Under the pieces are notes generated by a model. It was given only the letters and a program-made list of their open reading frames with translations. It was not told the origin of the DNA and searched no databases. Position numbers and translations under genes: made by a program. From the NCBI GenBank assembly GCA_000493965.1, contig AWNV01000105.1, forward strand, positions 1-6,551: DNA of 6,551 bases. Reading direction: 5' to 3'. The stretch is from Candidatus Aminicenans sakinawicola JGI OTU-1. GTDB lineage: Bacteria; Acidobacteriota; Aminicenantia; Aminicenantales; Aminicenantaceae. Of this stretch, positions 1-6,252 are shown one piece after another (position 1 is the stretch's first letter; each line of letters starts with the position of its first letter).

Positions 1-1
1 G

Positions 2-115
2 CGGAGTTCCAGCAGAGCCGAGAAGATCGGGGAGGAAATGGCGTTAAAAATCTTAGTGGAGCGCAGACATGCCCTCAAATTCATCTTATACAAATATATT
101 ATCGGCTGTGAATAA
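2..115 (+). CDS. Possible 3' end of an upstream gene (partial, unrecognised)
   Basis: The frame starting at base 2 is open from the window edge to a TAA at 113-115, giving 37 residues. It has a charged, helix-like stretch (AEKIGEEMALKILVE) followed by a basic and hydrophobic tail. The AEKIGEEMALKIL pattern faintly recalls the last helix of porphobilinogen deaminase (HemC), but the tail does not fit that family and I do not assign it. Frame 1 is also open to a TGA at 109-111, so the choice of frame rests only on the more protein-like composition. The fragment is too short for certainty, and the true gene would lie mostly to the left of the window. Confidence 0.33.
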   Translation, partial: RSSSRAEKIGEEMALKILVERRHALKFILYKYIIGCE

Positions 116-123
116 TCCAGGTA

Positions 124-152
124 TTGATTTTTTCATATCCACGGAATAAACT
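124..152 (+). promoter_or_regulatory. Possible sigma70-type promoter for the MEMO-AMMECR1 gene
   Basis: TTGATT at 124-129 and TAAACT at 147-152 are separated by 17 bases, and each matches the sigma70 consensus at 4 of 6 positions. The leader would be roughly 20 nt. There is no Shine-Dalgarno sequence before the ATG at 181. In AT-rich DNA such matches arise by chance, so this is a weak call. Confidence 0.3.
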
Positions 153-180
153 TTAAACGATCAAGTTACATGCCGATGCA

Positions 181-1620
181 ATGAAAAAAGTAAAATCATC
201 TATTTTTATTCTTTTTTGCTTCATCTGCTTTTCATCTTCTATCCGGTCTCAAGAGATAAGAAAACCTGTCTGGGCAGGACAATTCTATGACGGTCAAACC
301 GAGGTGCTCTCCAAACAGATAGATCGCTTCCTGCTGAATGCGAAAGGAAAGGCCCTCGTATCCGGAAAAATTCTGGTTCTTATTGCCCCACATGCCGGAT
401 ATTTGTATTCAGGACAAGTCGCTGCTTATGCTTACCGTATGATCCAGAATAAGGATTACGAAACAGTTATAATAATCGGCACCTCCCATCATTACGGATT
501 TGAAGGATGCTCGATTTATCCTCGTGGTGGGTATGAAACACCTCTTGGGCTGGCTAAAATCGACGACTCCCTTGCCATGGAACTTTCCAAGTTTTCTGGC
601 TACAAATACATCCCACAAGCTCATCAAAAAGAACATTCTGTAGAAGTCCAGGTTCCATTTATCCAGAAAACTCTCCCTCATGCCAAGATAGTTCCAATTG
701 TTATGGGATTCCCTTCAAAAAATTCTATATCCCGCCTCTCAAATGCTTTAGTAAAAAGTCTTAAGAATAAAAATGCTCTTGTTATTGTTTCAACAGACAT
801 GTCGCATTATCTTCCAAAAAAAAGAGCTAATGAGGTCGATTCCCAGACAATCTCGCTCATCAAATCCTTTAAAATAAACTCTCTAATAAGAAAATTAGAA
901 CAGAGAGAAAACATTTTGTGTGGAGGAGGCGGGGTGGTTTCAGCCCTTCTTTACGCTCAAAAGTTAGGAAAAGCTAAAGTCAATATTTTAAATTATGCTG
1001 ATTCATCTCTGGCGGGAGGTCCTGAATCTCAAGTTGTCGGATATATGGCCGCTTCTATTTTCCTTGAGACTACTAACACTAGGTTTTCTCTCTCATCAGA
1101 AGAAAAAAAGGCTCTTCTGAACATTGCCAAATCGTCCATTAATCTATTTGTCCAGGAAAACAAAATTTTAGATTACAGAACACAAAACTCTAACTTCCTA
1201 TCCAACAGAGGGGCCTTTGTCACTATAAAAAAAAGAGGCCGCCTTAGGGGATGTATCGGATTTATTGAGCCTGTGATGCCTTTGTATCAAACAATCATAC
1301 AGGCTTCAATTTATGCCGCTTGTAAGGATGCCAGGTTCGTCCCGGTTTCTCCGTCTGAACTAAAGGACATAGAAATAGAAATTTCTGTACTCTCGCCACT
1401 CAAAAAAATAAAGAACCCTGCTGTTATCAAGGTCGGAAAACATGGTCTCCTCATCTCCAAAGGAAACAACCGAGGCTTGCTTCTACCTCAAGTCCCTGTT
1501 GAGAACCGCTGGTCAAGACAGGATTTCCTCCAAAATACATGCTTAAAGGCCGGCCTGCCAGAGAATGCATGGAAATCAGGAACAGATATTTTTATCTTTG
1601 AAGCTATAGTCTTTCATTAA
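181..1620 (+). CDS. AmmeMemoRadiSam system protein: MEMO (system B) fused to AMMECR1 (system A), with signal peptide
   Basis: This 479-residue protein joins two families that are often separate genes. Residues 1-23 look like a Sec signal peptide: a basic start (MKKVK), a hydrophobic core rich in F, I, L and C, then a polar end near RSQ. No lipobox is seen. Residues about 26-295 form a MEMO domain, related in fold to class III extradiol dioxygenases. It has LIAPHAG (H71), TSHHYG (H103/H104), EHSVEVQ (H152), STDMSHY (D206, H209) and CGGGG (C247). H71, H103 or H104, and C247 appear to line up with the metal-site His/His/Cys of human MEMO1. Residues about 305-479 form an AMMECR1 domain with its hallmark LRGCIG (355-360). 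The biochemical role of the family is not settled; a radical SAM partner is usual elsewhere but none is in this window. Export would be odd for a partner of a cytoplasmic radical SAM enzyme. The first ATG is chosen because it supplies the whole signal peptide. Family assignment is firm; function and location are inferred. Confidence 0.92.
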   Translation: MKKVKSSIFILFCFICFSSSIRSQEIRKPVWAGQFYDGQTEVLSKQIDRFLLNAKGKALVSGKILVLIAPHAGYLYSGQVAAYAYRMIQNKDYETVIIIGTSHHYGFEGCSIYPRGGYETPLGLAKIDDSLAMELSKFSGYKYIPQAHQKEHSVEVQVPFIQKTLPHAKIVPIVMGFPSKNSISRLSNALVKSLKNKNALVIVSTDMSHYLPKKRANEVDSQTISLIKSFKINSLIRKLEQRENILCGGGGVVSALLYAQKLGKAKVNILNYADSSLAGGPESQVVGYMAASIFLETTNTRFSLSSEEKKALLNIAKSSINLFVQENKILDYRTQNSNFLSNRGAFVTIKKRGRLRGCIGFIEPVMPLYQTIIQASIYAACKDARFVPVSPSELKDIEIEISVLSPLKKIKNPAVIKVGKHGLLISKGNNRGLLLPQVPVENRWSRQDFLQNTCLKAGLPENAWKSGTDIFIFEAIVFH

Positions 1621-1622
1621 AC

Positions 1623-1650
1623 TTGTTTTGTGCCAGTTTTGTGATATAAT
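1623..1650 (+). promoter_or_regulatory. Likely promoter of the FmdB-type gene (extended -10)
   Basis: A perfect TATAAT at 1645-1650 is preceded by TG at 1642-1643, giving an extended -10 (TGATATAAT). A fair -35, TTGTTT at 1623-1628, lies 16 bases upstream. Transcription would start near 1657, giving a leader of about 39 nt before the ATG at 1696. The -35 begins 3 bases after the stop of the preceding gene, so the two genes are probably transcribed separately, although no terminator is visible between them. Confidence 0.55.
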
Positions 1651-1695
1651 AGTTTTTGCTTCTATCCAATATTTTAATCTCTCGTCGTGTATAAA

Positions 1696-1977
1696 ATGCC
1701 TCTATACGAGTATAAATGTACAAAATGTGGCTCATCTTTTGAGATCATCCAAAAAGTCAGCGACCAACCTTACAAAAAATGTCCTAACTGTGGTGAATAT
1801 TTAAAAAAAATTATATCTGCTCCTGCTCTCCAGTTTAAAGGCAGTGGGTGGTACGTCACTGACTACGGCCACAAAGGGGAAAAAGAAAAGGAACCAAGAA
1901 GCTTAGAAAAACCCAAAAAAGAATCTGCAAAAGACAAGAAGCCCTCTCTTCCCTCTAAGGATAAAAGTTCTGATTAG
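1696..1977 (+). CDS. FmdB-family zinc-ribbon protein
   Basis: This small protein of 93 residues opens with MPLYEYKCTKCG, the classic start of the FmdB/CxxC_CXXC_SSSS putative regulatory family. A second CPNCG follows at residues 29-33, so four cysteines (C8, C11, C29, C32) can bind one zinc. The family's conserved PALQFKGSGWYVTDY-like stretch follows the ribbon. The last 30 or so residues are a disordered-looking tail rich in Lys, Glu, Ser and Pro. The ATG at 1696 is preferred over an in-frame GTG at 1687 because homologues begin with MP-Y-Y. The family was named from a formamidase/amidase regulon, but its role is generally unproven, and binding of nucleic acid or protein is only a guess. It stands alone, with its own promoter and a structured spacer behind it. 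Confidence 0.9.
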   Translation: MPLYEYKCTKCGSSFEIIQKVSDQPYKKCPNCGEYLKKIISAPALQFKGSGWYVTDYGHKGEKEKEPRSLEKPKKESAKDKKPSLPSKDKSSD

Positions 1978-1993
1978 CCGAAGCTTTCTCGCC

Positions 1994-2166
1994 TTTATTC
2001 CTCTCTCTATTTGTTCAGCCAAATAACACAAGTCAAGAACCTCGGGAAGGGCTGATTTGACTAGGCCTTCCTGGGGACTTATCAAGAAGCCTGGGCCAGA
2101 CAATGAGCCTATAATAACCTGTTTCAGGCCCTAGGCTCTTTGACAAGTTCTTCTTAAGCGAATAAA
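1994..2166 (+). other. Gene-free, structure-rich spacer; candidate structured RNA
   Basis: The 198 bases between the FmdB-type gene and waaF carry several inverted repeats that could nest. TTTATTC (1994-2000) can pair with GAATAAA (2160-2166). TATTTG (2008-2013) pairs with CAAATA (2020-2025) around a 6-base loop. GGAAGG (2045-2050) pairs with CCTTCC (2066-2071). A long arm pair spans 2073-2152. The stretch looks more GC-rich than its surroundings, which is typical of structured RNA in an AT-leaning genome. Four G-T pairs in the long arm favour + strand RNA over minus strand RNA, where they would become mismatches, though two A-C mismatches point the other way. I recognise no known family (no tRNA, SRP, RNase P or riboswitch core). 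It may instead be 3' UTR, a decayed repeat or chance folding. Confidence 0.33.
2073..2152 (+). repeat. Long imperfect inverted repeat (hairpin) upstream of waaF
   Basis: Bases 2073-2097 can pair with 2127-2152. The arms have two A-C mismatches (2081/2144 and 2087/2138), one bulged T at 2132 and a few G-T pairs. The GC-rich core is GCCT-GGGCC (2089-2097) against GGCCC-T-AGGC (2127-2136). An alternative fold uses the perfect repeat GAGCCTA (2105-2111) / TAGGCTC (2132-2138), with CCTG (2118-2121) / CAGG (2125-2128) around a TTT loop. The two folds are mutually exclusive because both use 2127-2136. No run of T follows at once, so it is not a classic intrinsic terminator. The 3' arm contains the -35 box of the putative waaF promoter. 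Confidence 0.55.
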
Positions 2167-2168
2167 AT
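2140..2168 (+). promoter_or_regulatory. Strong sigma70-type promoter of waaF-gmhB, placed for a leaderless mRNA
   Basis: TTGACA (2140-2145) matches the -35 consensus at all six positions, and TAAAAT (2163-2168) matches the -10 at five of six. The spacer is exactly 17 bases. A start 7-8 bases after the -10 falls at 2175-2176, on or beside the A of the waaF ATG. The mRNA would then have no leader, in line with the absence of a Shine-Dalgarno sequence here. The -35 box lies within the 3' arm of a long inverted repeat, so the repeat could be an operator. The promoter match is directly visible; the start site is inferred. Confidence 0.62.
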
Positions 2169-2175
2169 TGAACAC

Positions 2176-3181
2176 ATGAAGATTGTTGTTCGAGCACCAA
2201 ACTGGATTGGGGATTCCATCCTTGCAATCCCTGCAATTGAGAGTTTAAGCAAAAATACTCCTGACATCAAGATATGGATTGCTGCTCAACCCTGGGTTAA
2301 AGACTTATTCACATCATTCGATTTTATTGAAGGGATAATTCCCATACAATGCCAGACCAACTTAAAAAACCTAAATAATTCCGCCCGCAAATTGAAAGAT
2401 TTTCACTTCGACGCCGGCTTGCTGCTTACCAATTCTTTCTCCTCCGCTCTCCTTTTCTATAGGGCCAAAATCCCCGAAAGATGGGGGTACATTAGAGACA
2501 GCAGGCAGATATTGCTGACAAAGGGGGTACCCTTAAAGAACCAGGAAGAATATTTCCACCAAGTCAAATTCTATCTAAACTTGATCTCAGCCTTGGGATT
2601 TAAGACAATCCCTCCCAAATTGAGCCTTCCATTAACACAAAAAGAGAAAAGAGATTCTAAAGAAATGCTTCTTTCTCTTGGGGTCGATCTTAAGAAAAAC
2701 ATAATAATATTCAATCCAGGAGCATTTTACGGCCCTGCCAAAAGATGGCCCCCCCTCAAACTATGCAAAGCTAGCCGGCATGTTCCAGCAGAGAAATGAC
2801 ACGGAAATTCTAATCATCGGCTCTATAAATGAAACCTTCCTTGGTGAATCCATCGCCTCTGAGCTGTCTAAGAAACCAACACTGCTTGCTGGAAAAACGA
2901 ACCTCCGCTTACTGGCAGGAATAATAAGCCACAGCAATCTTCTTGTAACAAACGACTCCGGCCCCATGCATATGGCCAATGCTTTAAACATACCGATAGT
3001 CTCACTGTTCGGGCCGACAGATCCCCGTGTGACAGGCCCATTCCAAGAGACTGCTTCTGTTATCAAGAAAGATGTCGCATGCTGGCCGTGCTCATACAGG
3101 GAGTGCCCATTCGACCACAGATGTATGATGCGAATAGAGCCTGCAGAGGTTTACAAAGTTTGCCTAACCTATTTAAAATGA
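2176..3181 (+). CDS. waaF: ADP-heptose:LPS heptosyltransferase II (waaF/rfaF type), split by a 1-base frameshift
   Basis: A GT9-family glycosyltransferase that adds L-glycero-D-manno-heptose to the LPS inner core at the cytoplasmic face of the inner membrane. The first part (2176 to about 2755) starts MKIVVRAPNWIGD, the canonical WaaF N terminus, and reaches NPGAFYGPAKRWPP. It then leaves frame and would end at a TGA at 2797-2799, as a 207-residue product with an unrelated tail. The second part continues one base on, as PPSNYAKLAGMF from 2750, through TNDSGPMHMA and LFGPTDPRVTGP to the cysteine cluster CWPCSYRECPFDHRC, ending with TGA at 3179-3181. Removing one C from the C7 run at 2749-2755 yields one 334-residue protein of about normal family length. 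All key motifs are present, so the break looks recent or artefactual. The stop overlaps the gmhB start by four bases (ATGA), implying translational coupling. Family is firm; WaaF rather than another GT9 member is likely from the Cys cluster and the gmhB neighbour. Confidence 0.9.
2749..2755 (+). other. C7 homopolymer at the waaF frameshift
   Basis: Seven C follow TGG (the W of AKRW). With six C the frame runs W-P-P-S-N-Y-A-K-L-A-G into the second half of the protein; with seven it runs into an early stop at 2797-2799. The extra base is therefore localised to this tract. It could be a sequencing or assembly error, a mutation, a slippage (phase-variation) site, or a CCC-C site for +1 ribosomal slippage. 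Confidence 0.85.
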
Positions 3182-3771
3182 AAAAAAAGGCAGTCTTTCT
3201 CGATAGGGATGGTACTATCAACAGAGATGTAGGATATCCTGATTCTTTCAGCATGATAGAAATATTCCCTTACAGCTTTGAGGCCGTTAAGCAAATAAAC
3301 CAAGGAGGATTGCTGGCAGTCATAGTTACAAACCAGTCTGGCGTTGGAAGAGGCCTCATTAAAGAAAAAACCCTCCATGAAATTCACAGAAAGATGAGAG
3401 CGTCTTTTGCCAAACATGGCGCACATTTCGACGGCATCTATTACTGCCCCCATTATCCTGCTTCAATAAATCCAAAATACAGGGAAGATTGCCCATGCAG
3501 CAAACCCAATCCCGGAATGGCTCACAGGGCAGCAAAAGAATTAAATATTGACATAACAAATTCTTATATGGTGGGAGATAAAGTGGAAGATATTCTTTTC
3601 GGTTTGAATATAAAGGCTAAATCCATACTTCTGCTTACAGGTTACGGCCAGGAATCATTAAAAAAACTTAAGTCTCTAAAGATAAAACCCGCTTATATTG
3701 CCCCGGACTTGCTGGATGCGGTAAACTGGATCCTTGAAAAGGAGCGGAATAACAGTTCTATTACAGGCTGA
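3178..3771 (+). CDS. gmhB: D-glycero-D-manno-heptose-1,7-bisphosphate 7-phosphatase
   Basis: A 197-residue HAD-superfamily (HisB-N/GmhB type) phosphatase that removes the 7-phosphate from D,D-heptose 1,7-bisphosphate in the cytoplasmic ADP-heptose pathway. Motif I is FLDRDGTIN with nucleophile D9 and acid/base D11. Motif II is VTNQSGVGRG (residues 50-59), K109 serves motif III, and motif IV is MVGDKVED (D134, D138). The zinc loop is present as C90-x-H92 and C105-x-C107, followed by KPNPGM, a hallmark of GmhB and HisB-N. The start at 3178 is chosen over an in-frame ATG at 3079 because the family begins directly before the FLDRDGT strand, and because this ATG overlaps the waaF stop (ATGA). The length matches the family. 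An A8 run after the ATG is a possible slippage point. With waaF upstream, the heptose-LPS role is strongly supported; a GDP-heptose (alpha-anomer) branch is less likely. Confidence 0.92.
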   Translation: MKKKAVFLDRDGTINRDVGYPDSFSMIEIFPYSFEAVKQINQGGLLAVIVTNQSGVGRGLIKEKTLHEIHRKMRASFAKHGAHFDGIYYCPHYPASINPKYREDCPCSKPNPGMAHRAAKELNIDITNSYMVGDKVEDILFGLNIKAKSILLLTGYGQESLKKLKSLKIKPAYIAPDLLDAVNWILEKERNNSSITG

Positions 3772-3824
3772 CATGATTTTAATCGCTTCTTTTTACATTA
3801 AGCCCAACGGCTGTAGCAACCAAA

Positions 3825-5978
3825 ATGATTAGATTCGACGACATCTTAGACAAACTTTCCTCCTCCTATTATGAGAAAGACATTACTTTCCTTAAAAAGG
3901 CTTATGTTTTCGCAGCCCGTGCTCACAAGGGCCAAATCCGCCGATCCGGAGAGCCTTATCTCAGCCACCCTCTAGAAGTAACCAACATGCTGGCAGACAT
4001 GAAATTGGATGTAACAACTTTAGCTGCAGGCCTACTCCATGACGTTCTCGAAGACACCGATATTACTCCCCTGGAACTTCAGGAAGCTTTCGGTAAAGAA
4101 ACCTCCCATCTGGTCGAAGGGGTTACAAAGATCAGCCTTTTCGGCGAATATTCTAAGGAAGCAAGAAAAGCTGAAAGCATACGGAAAATCATCCTTGCTA
4201 TGACGGATGATTTGAGAGTCATTTTTATTAAGCTGGCCGACAGGATCCACAACTTAAAAACTTTGAAATTTTTGCCTGAAGAAAAACAAAAACAAATCGC
4301 CCAAGAAACATTAGAAATATATGCCCCTATTGCAAACCGGCTCGGTATGGGGCAGATAAAAGCAGAACTAGAAGACCTCTCCTTTCGCTATGTGGAGCCT
4401 GAAGGATATTATAAAATTAGCTCCCTTGTTAACCCTCAAAGAAAGAGAGCCGAAAGGGAGCTCAAAAGTATCAAAAAAACTTTAGAACAAATAATGGAGG
4501 AGAATCATATCCCCTCAAAAATATTATTTAGAATAAAAAGACCTTACAGCATTCACATAAAAATGATTAAGCAAGATATCGAGTTTGGCCAGGTCTGTGA
4601 TTTTATGGCATTAAGACTTCTTACAGATTCGGTTAAAAACTGCTATTCTGCACTCGGCCTTATTCACCAAAAATGGCCGCACCTGCCCCATCGATTCCGG
4701 GACTTTATCGCTATGCCCAAGCCAAACCTCTATCAAGCCCTTCATACAACAATCATTACAGAGAAAAAACAGACAATCGAAATTCAGTTCCGGACATATG
4801 ACATGAATAATATTGCAAAAAACGGTATTGCTGCCCATTGGAGATACAAAGAAACAGCCCCTCAGTCTATCATGAAAGAAGATAGAAGAATCTTATGGCT
4901 GCGGCAAATATCTGAGCTCTACAAAGAGCAAAAAAATCCCCGGGAATTCCTTAAGAACCTTAAAACAGATCTTATTCCTGAAGAGGTTTATGTTTTTACT
5001 CCCAAAGGGAAGGTAATCACTTTACCTTTAGGCGCAACGGCCCTGGATTTCGCTTTTAAAATCCATTCAGAGATCGGCATGCATGCAGCAAATGCAAAAA
5101 TTAACCAACAGCTCCTCCCTCTCAAAACCATTCTCAAGCCAGGTGACATCATTGAAATATTAACATCTCCTGAAAAAACGCCCAGAAGAGGGTGGCTGAA
5201 TGCTGTCTTTACTTCAACTGCAAGACTCCACATAAAACGCTGGCTCAATCTGCAGGACAATATTAAAAACACTACACTCGGTAAAAAACTATGGGAAAAT
5301 GCGTTAAAAAAGTATACTCTTCCTCCAGGTATACTGGAAGAAAATAATCTCCTGAGAAAAATCTCCCATGGAATACCTTTCAGGATTAAAGCTATCGAAG
5401 ATTTTTATTCTCTCGTAGGGTTCGGGAAAGTCGTCCTTGACAAAAAATTCATGGAAAACCTTTTCTCCGTAGAAAACCTTTCAGACAAAAAAGAATCCGT
5501 CCTAAAAAAAGTCGCCTCAAAAGTAACTAAACAATCCAGGCCTGGCATTCAGGTCAAAGATATTGCAAGCTCCCATATCAACCTTGCCAAATGCTGCTTC
5601 CCAATTAAAGGTGAGCCTATAGTAGGATATATCACTTCGGGAAAAGGAGTAACCATACATTCTTTACGCTGCCAATTAATAAAGAAAGAAATATTAGACC
5701 AACACCGTATGGTCGAGGCATCCTGGGACGATGCCTCAGAGGGGATCTACAAAGGAAAGCTTCTGATAAAAAGCACACATTCACCAGGTGTCCTCGCCAA
5801 GCTTACAGCCGTCATTGCCCAGTCTGGGGGAAATATCACTAAGGCTGAAGTGATTACTTTTGCTAACAATAAAGCAGAAATAAAGTTTGCTCTTATAATT
5901 AAAGATATAAAACATCTGGAAAACATAATAAAGAAAAGCTCTGGAATAAAAGAAGTTTTTTCTGTAGAAAGAATTTAA
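3825..5978 (+). CDS. relA/spoT: Bifunctional (p)ppGpp synthetase/hydrolase (RelA/SpoT homologue)
   Basis: A full-length 717-residue long RSH enzyme that makes and degrades (p)ppGpp in the stringent response. The N-terminal HD hydrolase (about 20-170) keeps its metal and catalytic residues: H48 in YLSHP, H72-D73 and E76-D77 in LLHDVLEDT, and D139 and N143 in LADRIHN. The synthetase domain (about 230-345) has RIKRPYSIHIKM, D259 in VCDFMALR, Y303 in PKPNLYQALHTT, and E319 in IEIQFRT. The charge motif is RFRD (290-293), a conservative form of the RXKD of bifunctional enzymes, not the EXDD of synthetase-only RelA. The TGS domain (about 385-447) begins EEVYVFTPKGK. The Cys-Cys/RIS domain (about 575-620) has AKCCFP, and an ACT domain fills about 638-717. 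Both activities are therefore expected. It starts 53 bases after gmhB, in the same direction. There is no Shine-Dalgarno sequence before ATG 3825; AAA precedes it. A weak CTGACA (3768) and TTACAT (3793) pair could be a promoter, but the spacing of 19 is poor. Confidence 0.95.
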   Translation: MIRFDDILDKLSSSYYEKDITFLKKAYVFAARAHKGQIRRSGEPYLSHPLEVTNMLADMKLDVTTLAAGLLHDVLEDTDITPLELQEAFGKETSHLVEGVTKISLFGEYSKEARKAESIRKIILAMTDDLRVIFIKLADRIHNLKTLKFLPEEKQKQIAQETLEIYAPIANRLGMGQIKAELEDLSFRYVEPEGYYKISSLVNPQRKRAERELKSIKKTLEQIMEENHIPSKILFRIKRPYSIHIKMIKQDIEFGQVCDFMALRLLTDSVKNCYSALGLIHQKWPHLPHRFRDFIAMPKPNLYQALHTTIITEKKQTIEIQFRTYDMNNIAKNGIAAHWRYKETAPQSIMKEDRRILWLRQISELYKEQKNPREFLKNLKTDLIPEEVYVFTPKGKVITLPLGATALDFAFKIHSEIGMHAANAKINQQLLPLKTILKPGDIIEILTSPEKTPRRGWLNAVFTSTARLHIKRWLNLQDNIKNTTLGKKLWENALKKYTLPPGILEENNLLRKISHGIPFRIKAIEDFYSLVGFGKVVLDKKFMENLFSVENLSDKKESVLKKVASKVTKQSRPGIQVKDIASSHINLAKCCFPIKGEPIVGYITSGKGVTIHSLRCQLIKKEILDQHRMVEASWDDASEGIYKGKLLIKSTHSPGVLAKLTAVIAQSGGNITKAEVITFANNKAEIKFALIIKDIKHLENIIKKSSGIKEVFSVERI

Positions 5979-5984
5979 TATTAC

Positions 5985-6200
5985 CTAACCTGGATTATTC
6001 ACGACAGGTGAAAGAGCTTTCTTTACTCTTCCCGAACGAATACATCTTGTACAAACCCAAACACGTTTTGCCCCAAATTCAGTCTGAATTTTAACACGCT
6101 GCAAGTTCGGTTTCCATTTTCTCTTAGAAGCTTTATGTGAATGACTAACGTTATTCCCGAAGAGAGGCTTTTTTCCACAAATCTTACATTCTTTCGGCAT
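5985..6200 (-). CDS. rpmB: 50S ribosomal protein L28
   Basis: A 71-residue L28 of the large ribosomal subunit. It shows the family's start MPKECKICGKKP, then GNNVSHSHKASKRKWKPNLQ, the segment that binds 23S rRNA, and VCTRCIRSGRV near the end. The two CxxC pairs (CKIC at residues 5-8 and CTRC near residue 51) make this the zinc-binding form. Basic composition and length are normal. It lies opposite to the rest of the window and converges on the (p)ppGpp synthetase gene; only 6 bases separate the stops, so no separate terminator fits between them. The rpmB transcript must run into the synthetase 3' end, or end there. The leader has only a poor GAG as possible ribosome site, with an A-rich stretch before ATG. 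It appears to be a single-gene unit; rpmG or other ribosomal genes are not adjacent. Confidence 0.95.
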   Translation of the reverse strand: MPKECKICGKKPLFGNNVSHSHKASKRKWKPNLQRVKIQTEFGAKRVWVCTRCIRSGRVKKALSPVVNNPG

Positions 6201-6223
6201 TTTTTGTCTCGTTAAAGAAATCT

Positions 6224-6252
6224 TTTATACCATATTTCTAATGAAATTCCAA
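6224..6252 (-). promoter_or_regulatory. Likely rpmB promoter (extended -10)
   Basis: Read on the minus strand, TTGGAA (6252-6247) and TATAAA (6229-6224) are 17 bases apart. TG lies one base before the -10 (6232-6231), giving an extended -10. Transcription would start near 6217, leaving a short A-rich leader of about 17 nt before the ATG at 6200. A second TATAAT (6270-6265) lies further upstream but has no good -35. Confidence 0.5.

Noticed and set aside
1690..1698. TATAAA directly before the ATG at 1696 as a -10 box
   Set aside because: Transcription would begin inside the gene. The extended -10 at 1642-1650 is better placed.
1903..2130. Open minus-strand frame across the spacer, reading GLKQVIIGSLSGPGFLIS and later LAEQIERGIKARKLR
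   Set aside because: It looks somewhat protein-like, but it has no ATG (TTG at most), no promoter or ribosome site, and its 3' third is simply the reverse of the FmdB tail. It matches no family I know. The inverted repeats explain the region at least as well. A protein search with relatives would settle it.
2105..2145. Intrinsic terminator of the FmdB-type gene
   Set aside because: The hairpin is strong enough, but only three T follow, and they are part of the TTGACA promoter box.
2761..3066. Minus-strand ORF of 101 residues opposite waaF
   Set aside because: It is a shadow of the waaF coding frame with no independent support.
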